Positions 1 through 6,559 of a stretch of 11,417 bases of DNA are shown piece by piece. A model generated the notes under the pieces. That model saw nothing but the letters and a program-made list of their open reading frames with translations. It had not been told where the DNA came from and did not search any database. Source of the stretch: Nitrospinae bacterium RIFCSPLOWO2_12_39_16 (GTDB lineage Bacteria; Nitrospinota; Nitrospinia; UBA9942); the NCBI GenBank assembly GCA_001805005.1, contig MHDO01000128.1, positions 1 through 11,417 of the forward strand, written 5' to 3'. The translations under genes were made by a program, and so were the position numbers. How positions within the stretch are numbered: the stretch's first letter is position 1; each line of letters begins with the position of its first letter.

Positions 1-75
1 AAGACATTTAAGGTTGCATCCCTTGGTTGTCTCCCAGAATATTAATCTCGGGATAAATTTACTATTATCCATTTT

Positions 76-1281
76 TTACATCCCCATCCTTTCTCTTGCC
101 TCTAACAAAACTTCTTCAGTAATCTCCTTATACCCTTTCTCTATAGCATAGCCTGTGACAGCCTTTTTTGCCATATTTCTTGCAAAGGGAGGCACCCTCT
201 CAAGACGGGATAGTGCCGCATCTGTCCATGGTAATTCTTTACTGGTGACTGCTGACTGCTGACTGCTGACTGTTTTTACCCTATGCCCCTCTGTAACAAT
301 GAGGAGGTTGCATTGTGACTGAAAGAGGAGATTTTCTGTCATTGAGCCGAGGTCAAGCCCGTTATCCGTGTGATACCCTATCTTTCCGACTGCCACCAAT
401 GAGGGATTCTCCTTTTCTATATACTCCAATACCTTGTCAAATGGCCTCCCTGATAAAAGGACTGTATTTATTTCAAGCCCTTCATCCCTTGCTATCTTTT
501 TTGCATTGTCTAAATGTCCCTGATAAATCTTTTCAAGACCTTTATCAATTATCTCATCATGGAGCTTCTCCTGTTCCTTAAATCTGAAAATTTTTCCTGC
601 CTCCTCTGAGAGAACCCCGGCAATACTCCTGAATGCCACCACATGGAACTGGGGGTCAAATACAGCAACCGCCAATAGGGGGATATTAAATATCTTTGAG
701 AGGGTAACGCAGTTTTTGACAGCGGCAAAAGATTGAGGGCTTCCATCTACAGCAACAATAATCTTTCTATTCCAATCCACGGGCTTTTTTACAATGAGGA
801 TATTGCTTTTAGACCTTCTTGCAACCCTTGATGTTACACTCCCTATGACGCTCCTCTTTAATGCACCAAGTCCAAGGGAACCCATTATTACCAGATTGTA
901 GTTATTCTCATTTATGTCTTTTACAATCTGTGAATAGTTCTTTCCTTCTAATGCCTTACGCTCAAATAATACACCTGCCTCACGGCATTTTTTTTCAAAA
1001 TAATCAAGGTATGAATCTGATATTATCTGAAGTCCCTTTGTTATTAGTGAATCATGTATATTTCTCTGTCTTTTCAATTCCTGAGGCTCCTGATATTCAG
1101 GCGGGAGGCCGCTCTCCATCTGTGTGAACCTCTGGTCATGCAGCCTTGCGGCATATACATGATTGCCTATTAGTGTGGAATCAAATTTCTTTGCAAGAGA
1201 GATTCCCATGTCTATGGCAAAGTTAGAATGTTCAGAGTTGTCCACAGGAATTAATATGGTTTTAAATTGTGATGATACCAT
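76..1281 (-). CDS. Tandem universal stress protein with C-terminal PCP_red-like domain
   Basis: A 401-residue soluble protein with two UspA domains (about 5-166 and 171-330). Each keeps the ATP-binding signature G-2x-G-9x-G-S: residues 134-148 in the first and 299-313 in the second. Each also has the N-terminal strand ending in Asp (D14, D179). Both halves therefore look like ATP-binding Usp domains. Residues about 352-398 (starting WTDAALSRLERVPPFAR, ending in an EITEEVLLEA helix) resemble the small PCP_red domain first named from protochlorophyllide reductase and found as a tail on other bacterial proteins. The linker at 337-346 is encoded by a heptamer repeat. The ATG at 1281 follows a GGAG in the last codons of the upstream receiver gene, only 4 bp away, so the two are probably translationally coupled. 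The likely role is nucleotide-dependent stress or energy-state response in the cytoplasm. The Usp call is certain. The PCP_red call is by pattern memory. Confidence 0.93.
   Translation of the reverse strand: MVSSQFKTILIPVDNSEHSNFAIDMGISLAKKFDSTLIGNHVYAARLHDQRFTQMESGLPPEYQEPQELKRQRNIHDSLITKGLQIISDSYLDYFEKKCREAGVLFERKALEGKNYSQIVKDINENNYNLVIMGSLGLGALKRSVIGSVTSRVARRSKSNILIVKKPVDWNRKIIVAVDGSPQSFAAVKNCVTLSKIFNIPLLAVAVFDPQFHVVAFRSIAGVLSEEAGKIFRFKEQEKLHDEIIDKGLEKIYQGHLDNAKKIARDEGLEINTVLLSGRPFDKVLEYIEKENPSLVAVGKIGYHTDNGLDLGSMTENLLFQSQCNLLIVTEGHRVKTVSSQQSAVTSKELPWTDAALSRLERVPPFARNMAKKAVTGYAIEKGYKEITEEVLLEARERMGM
246..274. repeat. Heptamer tandem repeat inside the UspA gene
   Basis: Four consecutive 7-bp units, three GACTGCT then GACTGTT (247-274), lie inside the coding frame. 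On the coding strand they give the linker residues around VSSQQSAV, between the second UspA domain and the PCP_red-like tail. The coding strand is free of stops in all three frames. The opposite strand has TGA every 7 bp. The same 3+1 layout occurs in glgA at 5051-5078. Confidence 0.9.
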
Positions 1282-1285
1282 TTAC

Positions 1286-1654
1286 CTACTCCTTCCTTTT
1301 TTTTAATATCTCTCTTATGATTGACTTGAGTTCAACCATATCTGATGATTTTATCACATAAGCCTCCGATGCCCATACCCTGAAGTCTTGTTTATAGTCG
1401 CTGTATGCAGAACACATGACTATAGGTATATTTTTATCATGTTCTCTTACTTTTCTCAAGAAATCTATTCCATCCATTCCTGGCATTTTTATGTCAAGGG
1501 TAATCAAATCAGGGCTTGATTCTTTTATTTTTATGTCTGCCTCCTCTGCGGTTGAGGCTACAATAACTTCATATCCTTCATCCTGAAGCTCCTCACTATA
1601 GAGTATCCTTATATTTTCCTCATCATCAATTACAAGTATCTTCTTTTTGTCCAT
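1286..1654 (-). CDS. Stand-alone receiver (response regulator) protein
   Basis: A 122-residue CheY-like receiver with no output domain. The acidic pair D10/D11 and phospho-acceptor D54 (in LITLDIKMPGMDG) are present, with switch Ser82, aromatic Y99 and conserved Lys102. The residue after Lys102 is Ser (IKSSD) instead of the usual cis-Pro, which marks a divergent receiver subfamily. The frame is open further upstream, to 1684. I chose ATG 1654 because a strong AAGGAGG lies 5 nt before it and because the extra residues would come from the repeat upstream. The gene sits directly after the GAF histidine kinase, its likely phosphodonor, and 4 bp before the UspA gene. The output is probably protein-protein contact or phosphorelay, not DNA binding. 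Its target is not evident. Confidence 0.93.
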   Translation of the reverse strand: MDKKKILVIDDEENIRILYSEELQDEGYEVIVASTAEEADIKIKESSPDLITLDIKMPGMDGIDFLRKVREHDKNIPIVMCSAYSDYKQDFRVWASEAYVIKSSDMVELKSIIREILKKRKE

Positions 1655-1659
1655 GATAA

Positions 1660-1666
1660 CCTCCTT
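1660..1666 (-). promoter_or_regulatory. Shine-Dalgarno that fixes the receiver start
   Basis: AAGGAGG on the minus strand, 5 nt before ATG 1654. It is the strongest ribosome binding site in the left block, and it rules against the longer in-frame start at 1684. Confidence 0.85.
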
Positions 1667-1670
1667 AAGG

Positions 1671-1753
1671 GTTCGGAGATTCAAGGGGTATAGGGTTTGA
1701 GTAAATAAAAATTAGTCTCCTGACCCCTTGACCCCTTGAATCCTTGAATCCTG
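1671..1753. repeat. Inverted repeat between kinase and receiver, overlapping the kinase 3' end
   Basis: Perfect 12-bp arms, GATTCAAGGGGT at 1678-1689 and its reverse complement at 1731-1742, are separated by 41 bp. Outside the 12 bp the pairing continues imperfectly. The right arm is itself a run of four octamers (CTGACCCC, TTGACCCC, TTGAATCC, TTGAATCC; 1720-1751). It encodes the last 11-13 residues of the GAF kinase before its stop at 1712. In the transcript it could fold as a hairpin between the two genes. No T-run follows, so it does not look like a classical terminator. Confidence 0.85.
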
Positions 1754-3655
1754 TTTTGCGGGTAGATTAATTATAAATGTAGCGCCTTCACCAATCTTGT
1801 TGTCTATACCTATTGTTCCACCATGGTTCTCAATTATTTTTTTGCTCAGGGATAAACCAAGACCTGTCCCATGATTTTTAGTTGTAAAAAAGGGGTTAAA
1901 TATATTGTCTAATATCTCAGGTGGTATTCCTCCCCCTGTGTCGCTGATACTTATTGTTACCCCATCATCTTCCCTTCTAAGAAGTTCAGTCTTTATTGTT
2001 ATTGCCCCTCCCTTTCCTGTCATACATTCTGATGCGTTATAGAGGATATTGACGAGCACCTGTTTTATTTGAGAGGTATCAATATGTAAAGGATGAATGT
2101 TGTCAGATAATTCTCTTTTTACCACTATACCGCTCTCACTGAATATGCCCTCATAAGATGACAATACCTCCTCTATAAGTGTATTTATATTATAATCAGA
2201 GAAGGTAGGTTTTATAACTCTTGAATAATTAAGTATGTCTTTTAAAATTTTTTCAACCCTTTCAACTTCGCTTATAATTATATCAATATATTTTTTCTCC
2301 TCATGGTTAAAACCAGTCTTTTCTGATAGCCTCCTTGCAAATCCACCAATTGTAACAAGAGGGTTTTTTATTTCATGTGCAAGCTCTGCTGCAAGCTGTC
2401 CTAATGCCGAGAGCCTTTCTGACTGTATCAATTGCTGCTCGGCAATCAGAATCTCCTTATTTGCCTCCTTTAACTGCGAAAACAGCCTTGCATTTTCAAT
2501 TGCCCATCCGGCATGAACTGTAAATCTTACAAGTGATTGAAGGTCCTCATCTTCAATTGGTTTATTTGTATAGATATTGTTTACAACTATAACACCAAGT
2601 ACCTGATTTTTAGCGATAATGGGAACTGTGGCAAAACTATTTACACCTGACTTTTCTAACAGTTCCTTATTTACCATTGGGTCATTTCTTGCGTCCTTTA
2701 TATTGAACGGTTTTTTCTCCAGAACAGTCAAGGCAAGGACACCTCCATCATGGGTGAGGGGTATTCTTATGCTTTTGATGAATTTATTAAAATTGGACTC
2801 TTTTTTTACGAGTACATCGTCCTGAGATGTAAGCCATTGAAAGAGGTTTGTAATCTCTGGCAGTTTGCTCCATATCTCCCTTGCTTCTTCACCTGTATCG
2901 GGTCCAAGGCCCATCATCCCCTGCAAGGTGTTTGTTTTCTCATTAACAAGAAAGAGGGCTGCCATGTTAAATCCAAATACATCCCCAACAGTGATACAGC
3001 TTAATATTATCCTCAGGAGTTTATCAAGATTGATAGTTGTCTGCATTGCCATGCTTATCTCATAAAGGATGGATAACTCTGATATCTTTTGTCTTGCCTT
3101 CTCATACAGTTGGGCATTTTTTATCATCCATGTAATGTTATTTGCTATTGTGGTTAGAAACTTTATGTCATTTTCAGTGTAGTCCTTTTCATTTATTGTC
3201 TGGGTATATATAACCCCAATACATCTATCTACATCAACAATCGGCACTGACAGGACAGATTTAAATCTCTCCTCCCCTGTTTCGGGAAAATAGACAGAGC
3301 GTGGGTCATTTAAGGCATTCCTTGAGGTAATTACCTTCATCTCTTTTGCAGTCAGTCCTGTGATGCCCTCTCCGACCTTGAGGATGACCTTATTGATTGC
3401 CATTGGATTCAGCCCCTTCGTAGCTTTTAATATAAGACTCTCTCTGTCTTCATCCATTAGTAGGATAGAGCATGCATCTGCCCCTGTATGTTTGGCAATC
3501 AACTCAACTATCAGATTAAGCCTTGTCTCCAATTCTAATGTCAGTGTGGCAATCCTGCTTACTTCACTTAAAATTTCAAGCCAATTTTCCCCACCGACCT
3601 TTTGTATATCGGCTATTCTTCCCCTGCGATAGGATTTTGATTTGACTGCCCTCAT
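1712..3655 (-). CDS. GAF-GAF sensor histidine kinase, cytoplasmic
   Basis: From ATG 3655 this is a 647-residue kinase with no signal peptide or membrane segment. Two GAF domains (about 30-185 and 195-395) are followed by a coiled stretch and HisKA with the phospho-acceptor His427 (ELAHEIKNPL). The HATPase_c domain carries the N-box (NILYNASEC, around 536-544), G1 (SDTGGGIP, around 571-578) and G2 (GTGLGLSL, around 596-603). All catalytic motifs are intact. GAF domains bind small molecules, cyclic nucleotides or haem; the ligand cannot be read from sequence. The frame is open to a GTG at 3685, but that codon lies inside a repeat and would add residues (PLWLNIFIY) with no family look. Neither start has a clear ribosome binding site. 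The last 13 residues (QDSRIQGVKGSGD) come from the 1671-1753 repeat and lie beyond the normal end of the ATPase fold. The receiver at 1286 is its probable partner. Confidence 0.95.
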   Translation of the reverse strand: MRAVKSKSYRRGRIADIQKVGGENWLEILSEVSRIATLTLELETRLNLIVELIAKHTGADACSILLMDEDRESLILKATKGLNPMAINKVILKVGEGITGLTAKEMKVITSRNALNDPRSVYFPETGEERFKSVLSVPIVDVDRCIGVIYTQTINEKDYTENDIKFLTTIANNITWMIKNAQLYEKARQKISELSILYEISMAMQTTINLDKLLRIILSCITVGDVFGFNMAALFLVNEKTNTLQGMMGLGPDTGEEAREIWSKLPEITNLFQWLTSQDDVLVKKESNFNKFIKSIRIPLTHDGGVLALTVLEKKPFNIKDARNDPMVNKELLEKSGVNSFATVPIIAKNQVLGVIVVNNIYTNKPIEDEDLQSLVRFTVHAGWAIENARLFSQLKEANKEILIAEQQLIQSERLSALGQLAAELAHEIKNPLVTIGGFARRLSEKTGFNHEEKKYIDIIISEVERVEKILKDILNYSRVIKPTFSDYNINTLIEEVLSSYEGIFSESGIVVKRELSDNIHPLHIDTSQIKQVLVNILYNASECMTGKGGAITIKTELLRREDDGVTISISDTGGGIPPEILDNIFNPFFTTKNHGTGLGLSLSKKIIENHGGTIGIDNKIGEGATFIINLPAKQDSRIQGVKGSGD

Positions 3656-3669
3656 ATAAATAAAAATAT

Positions 3670-3831
3670 TTAGCCACAGAGGCACGGAGACACAGAGGAA
3701 AACAATAGAGAGAAATAAAGGAAAGGAGAATTAAGAAAATAAAATTATTTTTTCTTCTCCATCTTCTCCCTTTCTCCTTAATCTTTTTTGCTTTTGTCTC
3801 TCTCTGTGCCTCTGCGTCTCTGTGGTTAAAA
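3670..3831. repeat. Long imperfect hairpin repeat (CACAGAG type)
   Basis: This stretch fills the gap between glgA and the GAF kinase. The left arm at 3674-3697 (starting CCACAGAGGCACGGAGAC) pairs imperfectly with the right arm at 3796-3825 (ending CTCTGTGG). The pairing continues into the purine-rich and pyrimidine-rich inner parts (roughly GGAGAA against TTCTCC), so the whole 160 bp is one large inverted repeat. Its right edge touches the glgA stop, and its left edge lies 15 bp before the kinase ATG. Arms of the same kind recur at 10888-11052. It has no coding potential of its own. Confidence 0.88.
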
Positions 3832-5322
3832 TTAGGTTTTTGTTCTTTTATTTATTACTTTTCGGTAAAGTTCCACATACTCTCTTGCAGAGTGGCTCCA
3901 TGAAAAGTCTTCACCCATTGCATTCATCATTATTCTATTCCACTGTGTTTTATTTTTGTGAAAATCTATAGCAGTTTTGATAGCAGAAAAGAGTGCCGTT
4001 GATGAATACTCTGCAAATTTAAAACCATTGCCATTTTTTGTAACAGGGTTATAATTCTCAACTGTATCATTCAGCCCTCCTGTTGCCCTCACAATCGGTA
4101 TGGTTCCATACTTAAGGCTATATAGCTGATTAAGCCCACAAGGCTCATATCTTGAAGGCATGAGAAACATATCAGCCCCAGCCTCTATTTTATGAGCGAG
4201 TGCATTATCAAAGCCTATTTTTATCCCTGCCTTTGAAGGATATTTCTTGCCAATCTCTTCAAACAATTTGTGATATTTCTCTTCTCCGGTGCCGAGAAGG
4301 ACAAACTGGATATCAAGTTCCATTAATTCATTCACAATCTCTGCTACCAGGTTAAACCCCTTCTGGTCAGCAAGACGGGATATAACGCTTAAGACTGGTA
4401 TTTCCTTTGATGGTTTTAATCCATATATTTTGAGAAGGTCTTTCTTGCATTCCCATTTTCCTGACAAGTTTTCTTTTAAATATTTTGCTGCTATATATTT
4501 ATCTGTTGCAGGGTTCCACTCTTCATAGTCAATGCCATTCAAGACTCCATAGAGGTCATCCTTTCTTTTTCTCAATACCCCATCAAGTCCACAACCATAC
4601 TCTTTTGTCTGTATCTCGTGACTATAGGTCCTGCTGACTGTTGTTATAATGTCTGAATATACAAGCCCGCCTTTTAGTATATTCATCTTCCCATAGAACT
4701 CAATTCCCTCAGGGTTGAATATATCCCACCCTAAATTTGTAAGGTGCATATCAAGATGCCAGAATAGTCCCTGATAGCCGAGGTTGTGAACAGTAAAGAG
4801 GGTTGCAGTATCTTTTAAATAAGGGTCATCTTTATAAATAGTCTTTAGATAAACAGGAACCATGCCTGTCTGCCAATCATTACAGTGAATGACATCAGGC
4901 TTTAGCCCTATTGTCTTGCATGTTTCAAGGATAGCCCTTGAAAAAAATATAAATCTCTCTGCATTATCAGGATAATCCCCCTGGGGTGTCCCGTATAGGT
5001 ATGGTCTGTCATAATATTCCTTCTTATCAATGAAATATATGGGTATCTTTGACTGCCGACTGCCGACTGCCGACTGTTGACTATTAATGTATCCTTTGTA
5101 TATCTTTGCCTCTTTAATCCTGTTTGAGATGGGGACACTGATTTTTTTCCCTGTATCTTCTAATGTATTTTTTTTTTCATCTACTGCCTGATATTTTGGC
5201 ATTATAACAGTTACATCCTCACCAAGTTTTTCAATCGCCTTTGGTAATGCTCCTGATACATCGGCAAGCCCGCCTGTCTTTGCAAAAGGGACCATCTCAG
5301 GAGATGCAAATAAGATTTTCAT
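3832..5322 (-). CDS. glgA: Glycogen (starch) synthase, ADP-glucose type
   Basis: A 496-residue GT5 family glycosyltransferase that transfers glucose from ADP-glucose to the non-reducing end of an alpha-1,4-glucan. The N-terminal domain starts MKILFASPEMVPFAKTGGLA, with the nucleotide-sugar-binding K-x-G-G-L (K15-L19). HNLGYQG lies at 179-185. The C-terminal domain has SRLADQKG at 315-322 and the active-site stretch EPCGLNQLYSLKYGT at 393-407, followed by TGGLNDTV. All are intact. It is about 20 residues longer than typical bacterial GlgA. Part of the excess is residues about 80-91 (NSQQSAVGSRQS), encoded by a heptamer repeat between two strands of the N-terminal domain. ATG 5322 has a weak GAG upstream. 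It lies 98 bp downstream of the galT-like gene on the same strand, so a shared transcript is likely. Soluble cytoplasmic enzyme. Confidence 0.97.
   Translation of the reverse strand: MKILFASPEMVPFAKTGGLADVSGALPKAIEKLGEDVTVIMPKYQAVDEKKNTLEDTGKKISVPISNRIKEAKIYKGYINSQQSAVGSRQSKIPIYFIDKKEYYDRPYLYGTPQGDYPDNAERFIFFSRAILETCKTIGLKPDVIHCNDWQTGMVPVYLKTIYKDDPYLKDTATLFTVHNLGYQGLFWHLDMHLTNLGWDIFNPEGIEFYGKMNILKGGLVYSDIITTVSRTYSHEIQTKEYGCGLDGVLRKRKDDLYGVLNGIDYEEWNPATDKYIAAKYLKENLSGKWECKKDLLKIYGLKPSKEIPVLSVISRLADQKGFNLVAEIVNELMELDIQFVLLGTGEEKYHKLFEEIGKKYPSKAGIKIGFDNALAHKIEAGADMFLMPSRYEPCGLNQLYSLKYGTIPIVRATGGLNDTVENYNPVTKNGNGFKFAEYSSTALFSAIKTAIDFHKNKTQWNRIMMNAMGEDFSWSHSAREYVELYRKVINKRTKT
5051..5083. repeat. 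Heptamer tandem repeat inside glgA
   Basis: Three GACTGCC units and one GACTGTT (5051-5078), followed by a partial fifth unit GACTA, lie inside the glgA frame. They encode SQQSAVGSRQS at residues 81-91. This is the same 3+1, 28-bp layout as at 247-274 in the UspA gene, in the same orientation relative to the coding strand, with C for T at the seventh position of the first three units. Confidence 0.9.
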
Positions 5323-5333
5323 AAATTCTCATA

Positions 5334-5420
5334 TTTAGCCACTGACTTTCGCTGACTAAAATAAAACAGATCAAACAGTTTAAACGGTTTAAAAAGTCTG
5401 TGTAAGTCTGTGGCAAAAAA
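5334..5420. repeat. Inverted repeat filling the galT-glgA gap
   Basis: The left arm at 5336-5356 (GCCACTGACTTTCGCTGACT) pairs imperfectly with the right arm at 5396-5414 (AGTCTGTGTAAGTCTGTGGC). The inside is a 9-bp periodic run (GATCAAACA, GTTTAAACG, GTTTAAAAA). The right arm resembles 10966-10984 (TGTAAATCTGTGGCTAAA), so these two belong to one repeat family. The block ends exactly where the galT-like stop codon begins (5421). Confidence 0.8.
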
Positions 5421-6419
5421 TCATATCTCTGCCTCCTTCAGGTATTTCGCTGCTGTTTCAGGAGGTGTAGGATTTATGTAAAATCCTGTCCCCCATTCAA
5501 AACCTGCCACCTGAGTCAGCTTCGGCATTATCTCTATATGCCAGTGGTAGTATTCATTGTGCTGTTCTGCAAGAGGAGATGTGTGGATTACCAGATTATA
5601 AGGGGGGTGATTGAGTATCTTCCCCATCCTTAAAAGTGTATCTTTCAAAATTACTGAAAGGAATTCAAGCTCATGTTTCTGGGCATCTTCAAATGATGAG
5701 TCATGTGCCTTTGGGAGTATCCATGTCTCAAAGGGGAATCTTGGGGCAAATGGTGCTATCGTAATAAAATCCCTGTTTTCACTTATTACACGGCTCCTGT
5801 CAGACAACTCCTGCCGTATAATGTCACAGTATATACACCTCTCCTTGAATTTATAATGACTTAAAGAGCCGTCTAACTCCTCTCCGACAAGCTTTGGTAT
5901 AATCGGAAGGGCTATGAGTTGGGAATGTGCGTGTTCAAGGGATGCACCTGCCTCCTGCCCATGATTTTTGAATATAAGGATATATTTGAATCTCTTGTCT
6001 TTTCTCAAATCCATGACCCTGTCCCTGAATGCCCAGAATATATCCTCAATCTCCTTTTCCGACATATTTTCAAGCGTAGCCTTGTGATTAGGAGTCTCTA
6101 TAATTACCTCGTGGGCACCTACACCATTCATCTTGTCAAAGACCCCCTCACCAGCCTTGTCCAGTGCCCCTTCTATCTGGAGGGCAGGAAACTTATTCGG
6201 CACAACCCTCAGTTTCCATCCTGTGGTATTTGCATTTGAGCCGTCAGGGCGATATGCAAGGACTTCATGCGGTGTTTTGTCTTCGTTGCCATAACAGAAT
6301 GGGCAGAATTTATTGTTCTCTTTTGGAGGGGGGACTGTAAAATCTGTTGGTCTTTTACCTCTGTCTGTGGATATAATGACCCATCTTCCAACAATCGGGT
6401 CTTTTCTTAGTTCTGGCAT
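5421..6419 (-). CDS. galT: GalT-family nucleotidyltransferase (hexose-1-phosphate uridylyltransferase or ADP-glucose phosphorylase)
   Basis: A 332-residue member of the GalT branch of the HIT superfamily, complete by length. The start PELRKDPIVGRWVIIS is typical. The first metal site is C39/C42 (CPFC), H112 and H163. The active site is H163-A-H165-S-Q167, with H165 as the predicted nucleotidylated histidine. A second set, C195/C198 (CIYC), H239 and H294 (in HWHIEIMP), fits a second zinc site. E. coli GalT does not use a cysteine pair there; from memory, the Arabidopsis ADP-glucose phosphorylase At5g18200 does. GalT swaps UMP between UDP-glucose and galactose-1-phosphate. ADP-glucose phosphorylase makes or splits ADP-glucose. 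The gene directly precedes glgA, which uses ADP-glucose, so the second activity deserves equal weight. ATG 6419 has a good GAGGAG upstream and its own promoter at 6454-6481. Confidence 0.92.
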   Translation of the reverse strand: MPELRKDPIVGRWVIISTDRGKRPTDFTVPPPKENNKFCPFCYGNEDKTPHEVLAYRPDGSNANTTGWKLRVVPNKFPALQIEGALDKAGEGVFDKMNGVGAHEVIIETPNHKATLENMSEKEIEDIFWAFRDRVMDLRKDKRFKYILIFKNHGQEAGASLEHAHSQLIALPIIPKLVGEELDGSLSHYKFKERCIYCDIIRQELSDRSRVISENRDFITIAPFAPRFPFETWILPKAHDSSFEDAQKHELEFLSVILKDTLLRMGKILNHPPYNLVIHTSPLAEQHNEYYHWHIEIMPKLTQVAGFEWGTGFYINPTPPETAAKYLKEAEI

Positions 6420-6453
6420 ATTGTTCTCCTCTATGGTGATTTATAAGATTTTT

Positions 6454-6481
6454 AATATATCTATCTATTTGTTAAAGTCAA
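6454..6481 (-). promoter_or_regulatory. Predicted sigma-70-type promoter for the galT-glgA side
   Basis: On the minus strand, TTGACT (6476-6481) is followed after 16 bp by TATATT (6454-6459), about 35 bp before ATG 6419. An alternative -10, TATTAA, gives an 18-bp spacing. It lies back to back with the plus-strand promoter at 6500-6528. Confidence 0.65.
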
Positions 6482-6499
6482 AGCAATTTCTATCGGTGC

Positions 6500-6528
6500 T
6501 TGACGGGATGCAAACATTGGTATATATT
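6500..6528 (+). promoter_or_regulatory. Predicted sigma-70-type promoter for the PAS kinase
   Basis: TTGACG (6500-6505), a 17-bp spacer, then TATATT (6523-6528). Transcription would start near 6535, giving a leader of about 25 nt before ATG 6560. The region between this and the opposite promoter is only 18 bp, so one bound regulator could affect both directions. Confidence 0.65.
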
Positions 6529-6559
6529 TTAACACAAAAACAAATTTAAAGGGCATTTT

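Noticed and set aside
246..274. Possible CRISPR or minisatellite array
   Set aside because: The units are 7 bp and contiguous with no spacers, so it is a simple tandem repeat.
3655..3685. N-terminal membrane anchor on the GAF kinase from the longer start (PLWLNIFIY)
   Set aside because: The hydrophobic stretch is only about nine residues and comes from the repeat edge. It is followed by strongly basic residues and is too short to span a membrane.
3670..3831. Insertion sequence or MITE
   Set aside because: No transposase, no sharp terminal inverted repeat and no visible target-site duplication. The arms are imperfect and degenerate.
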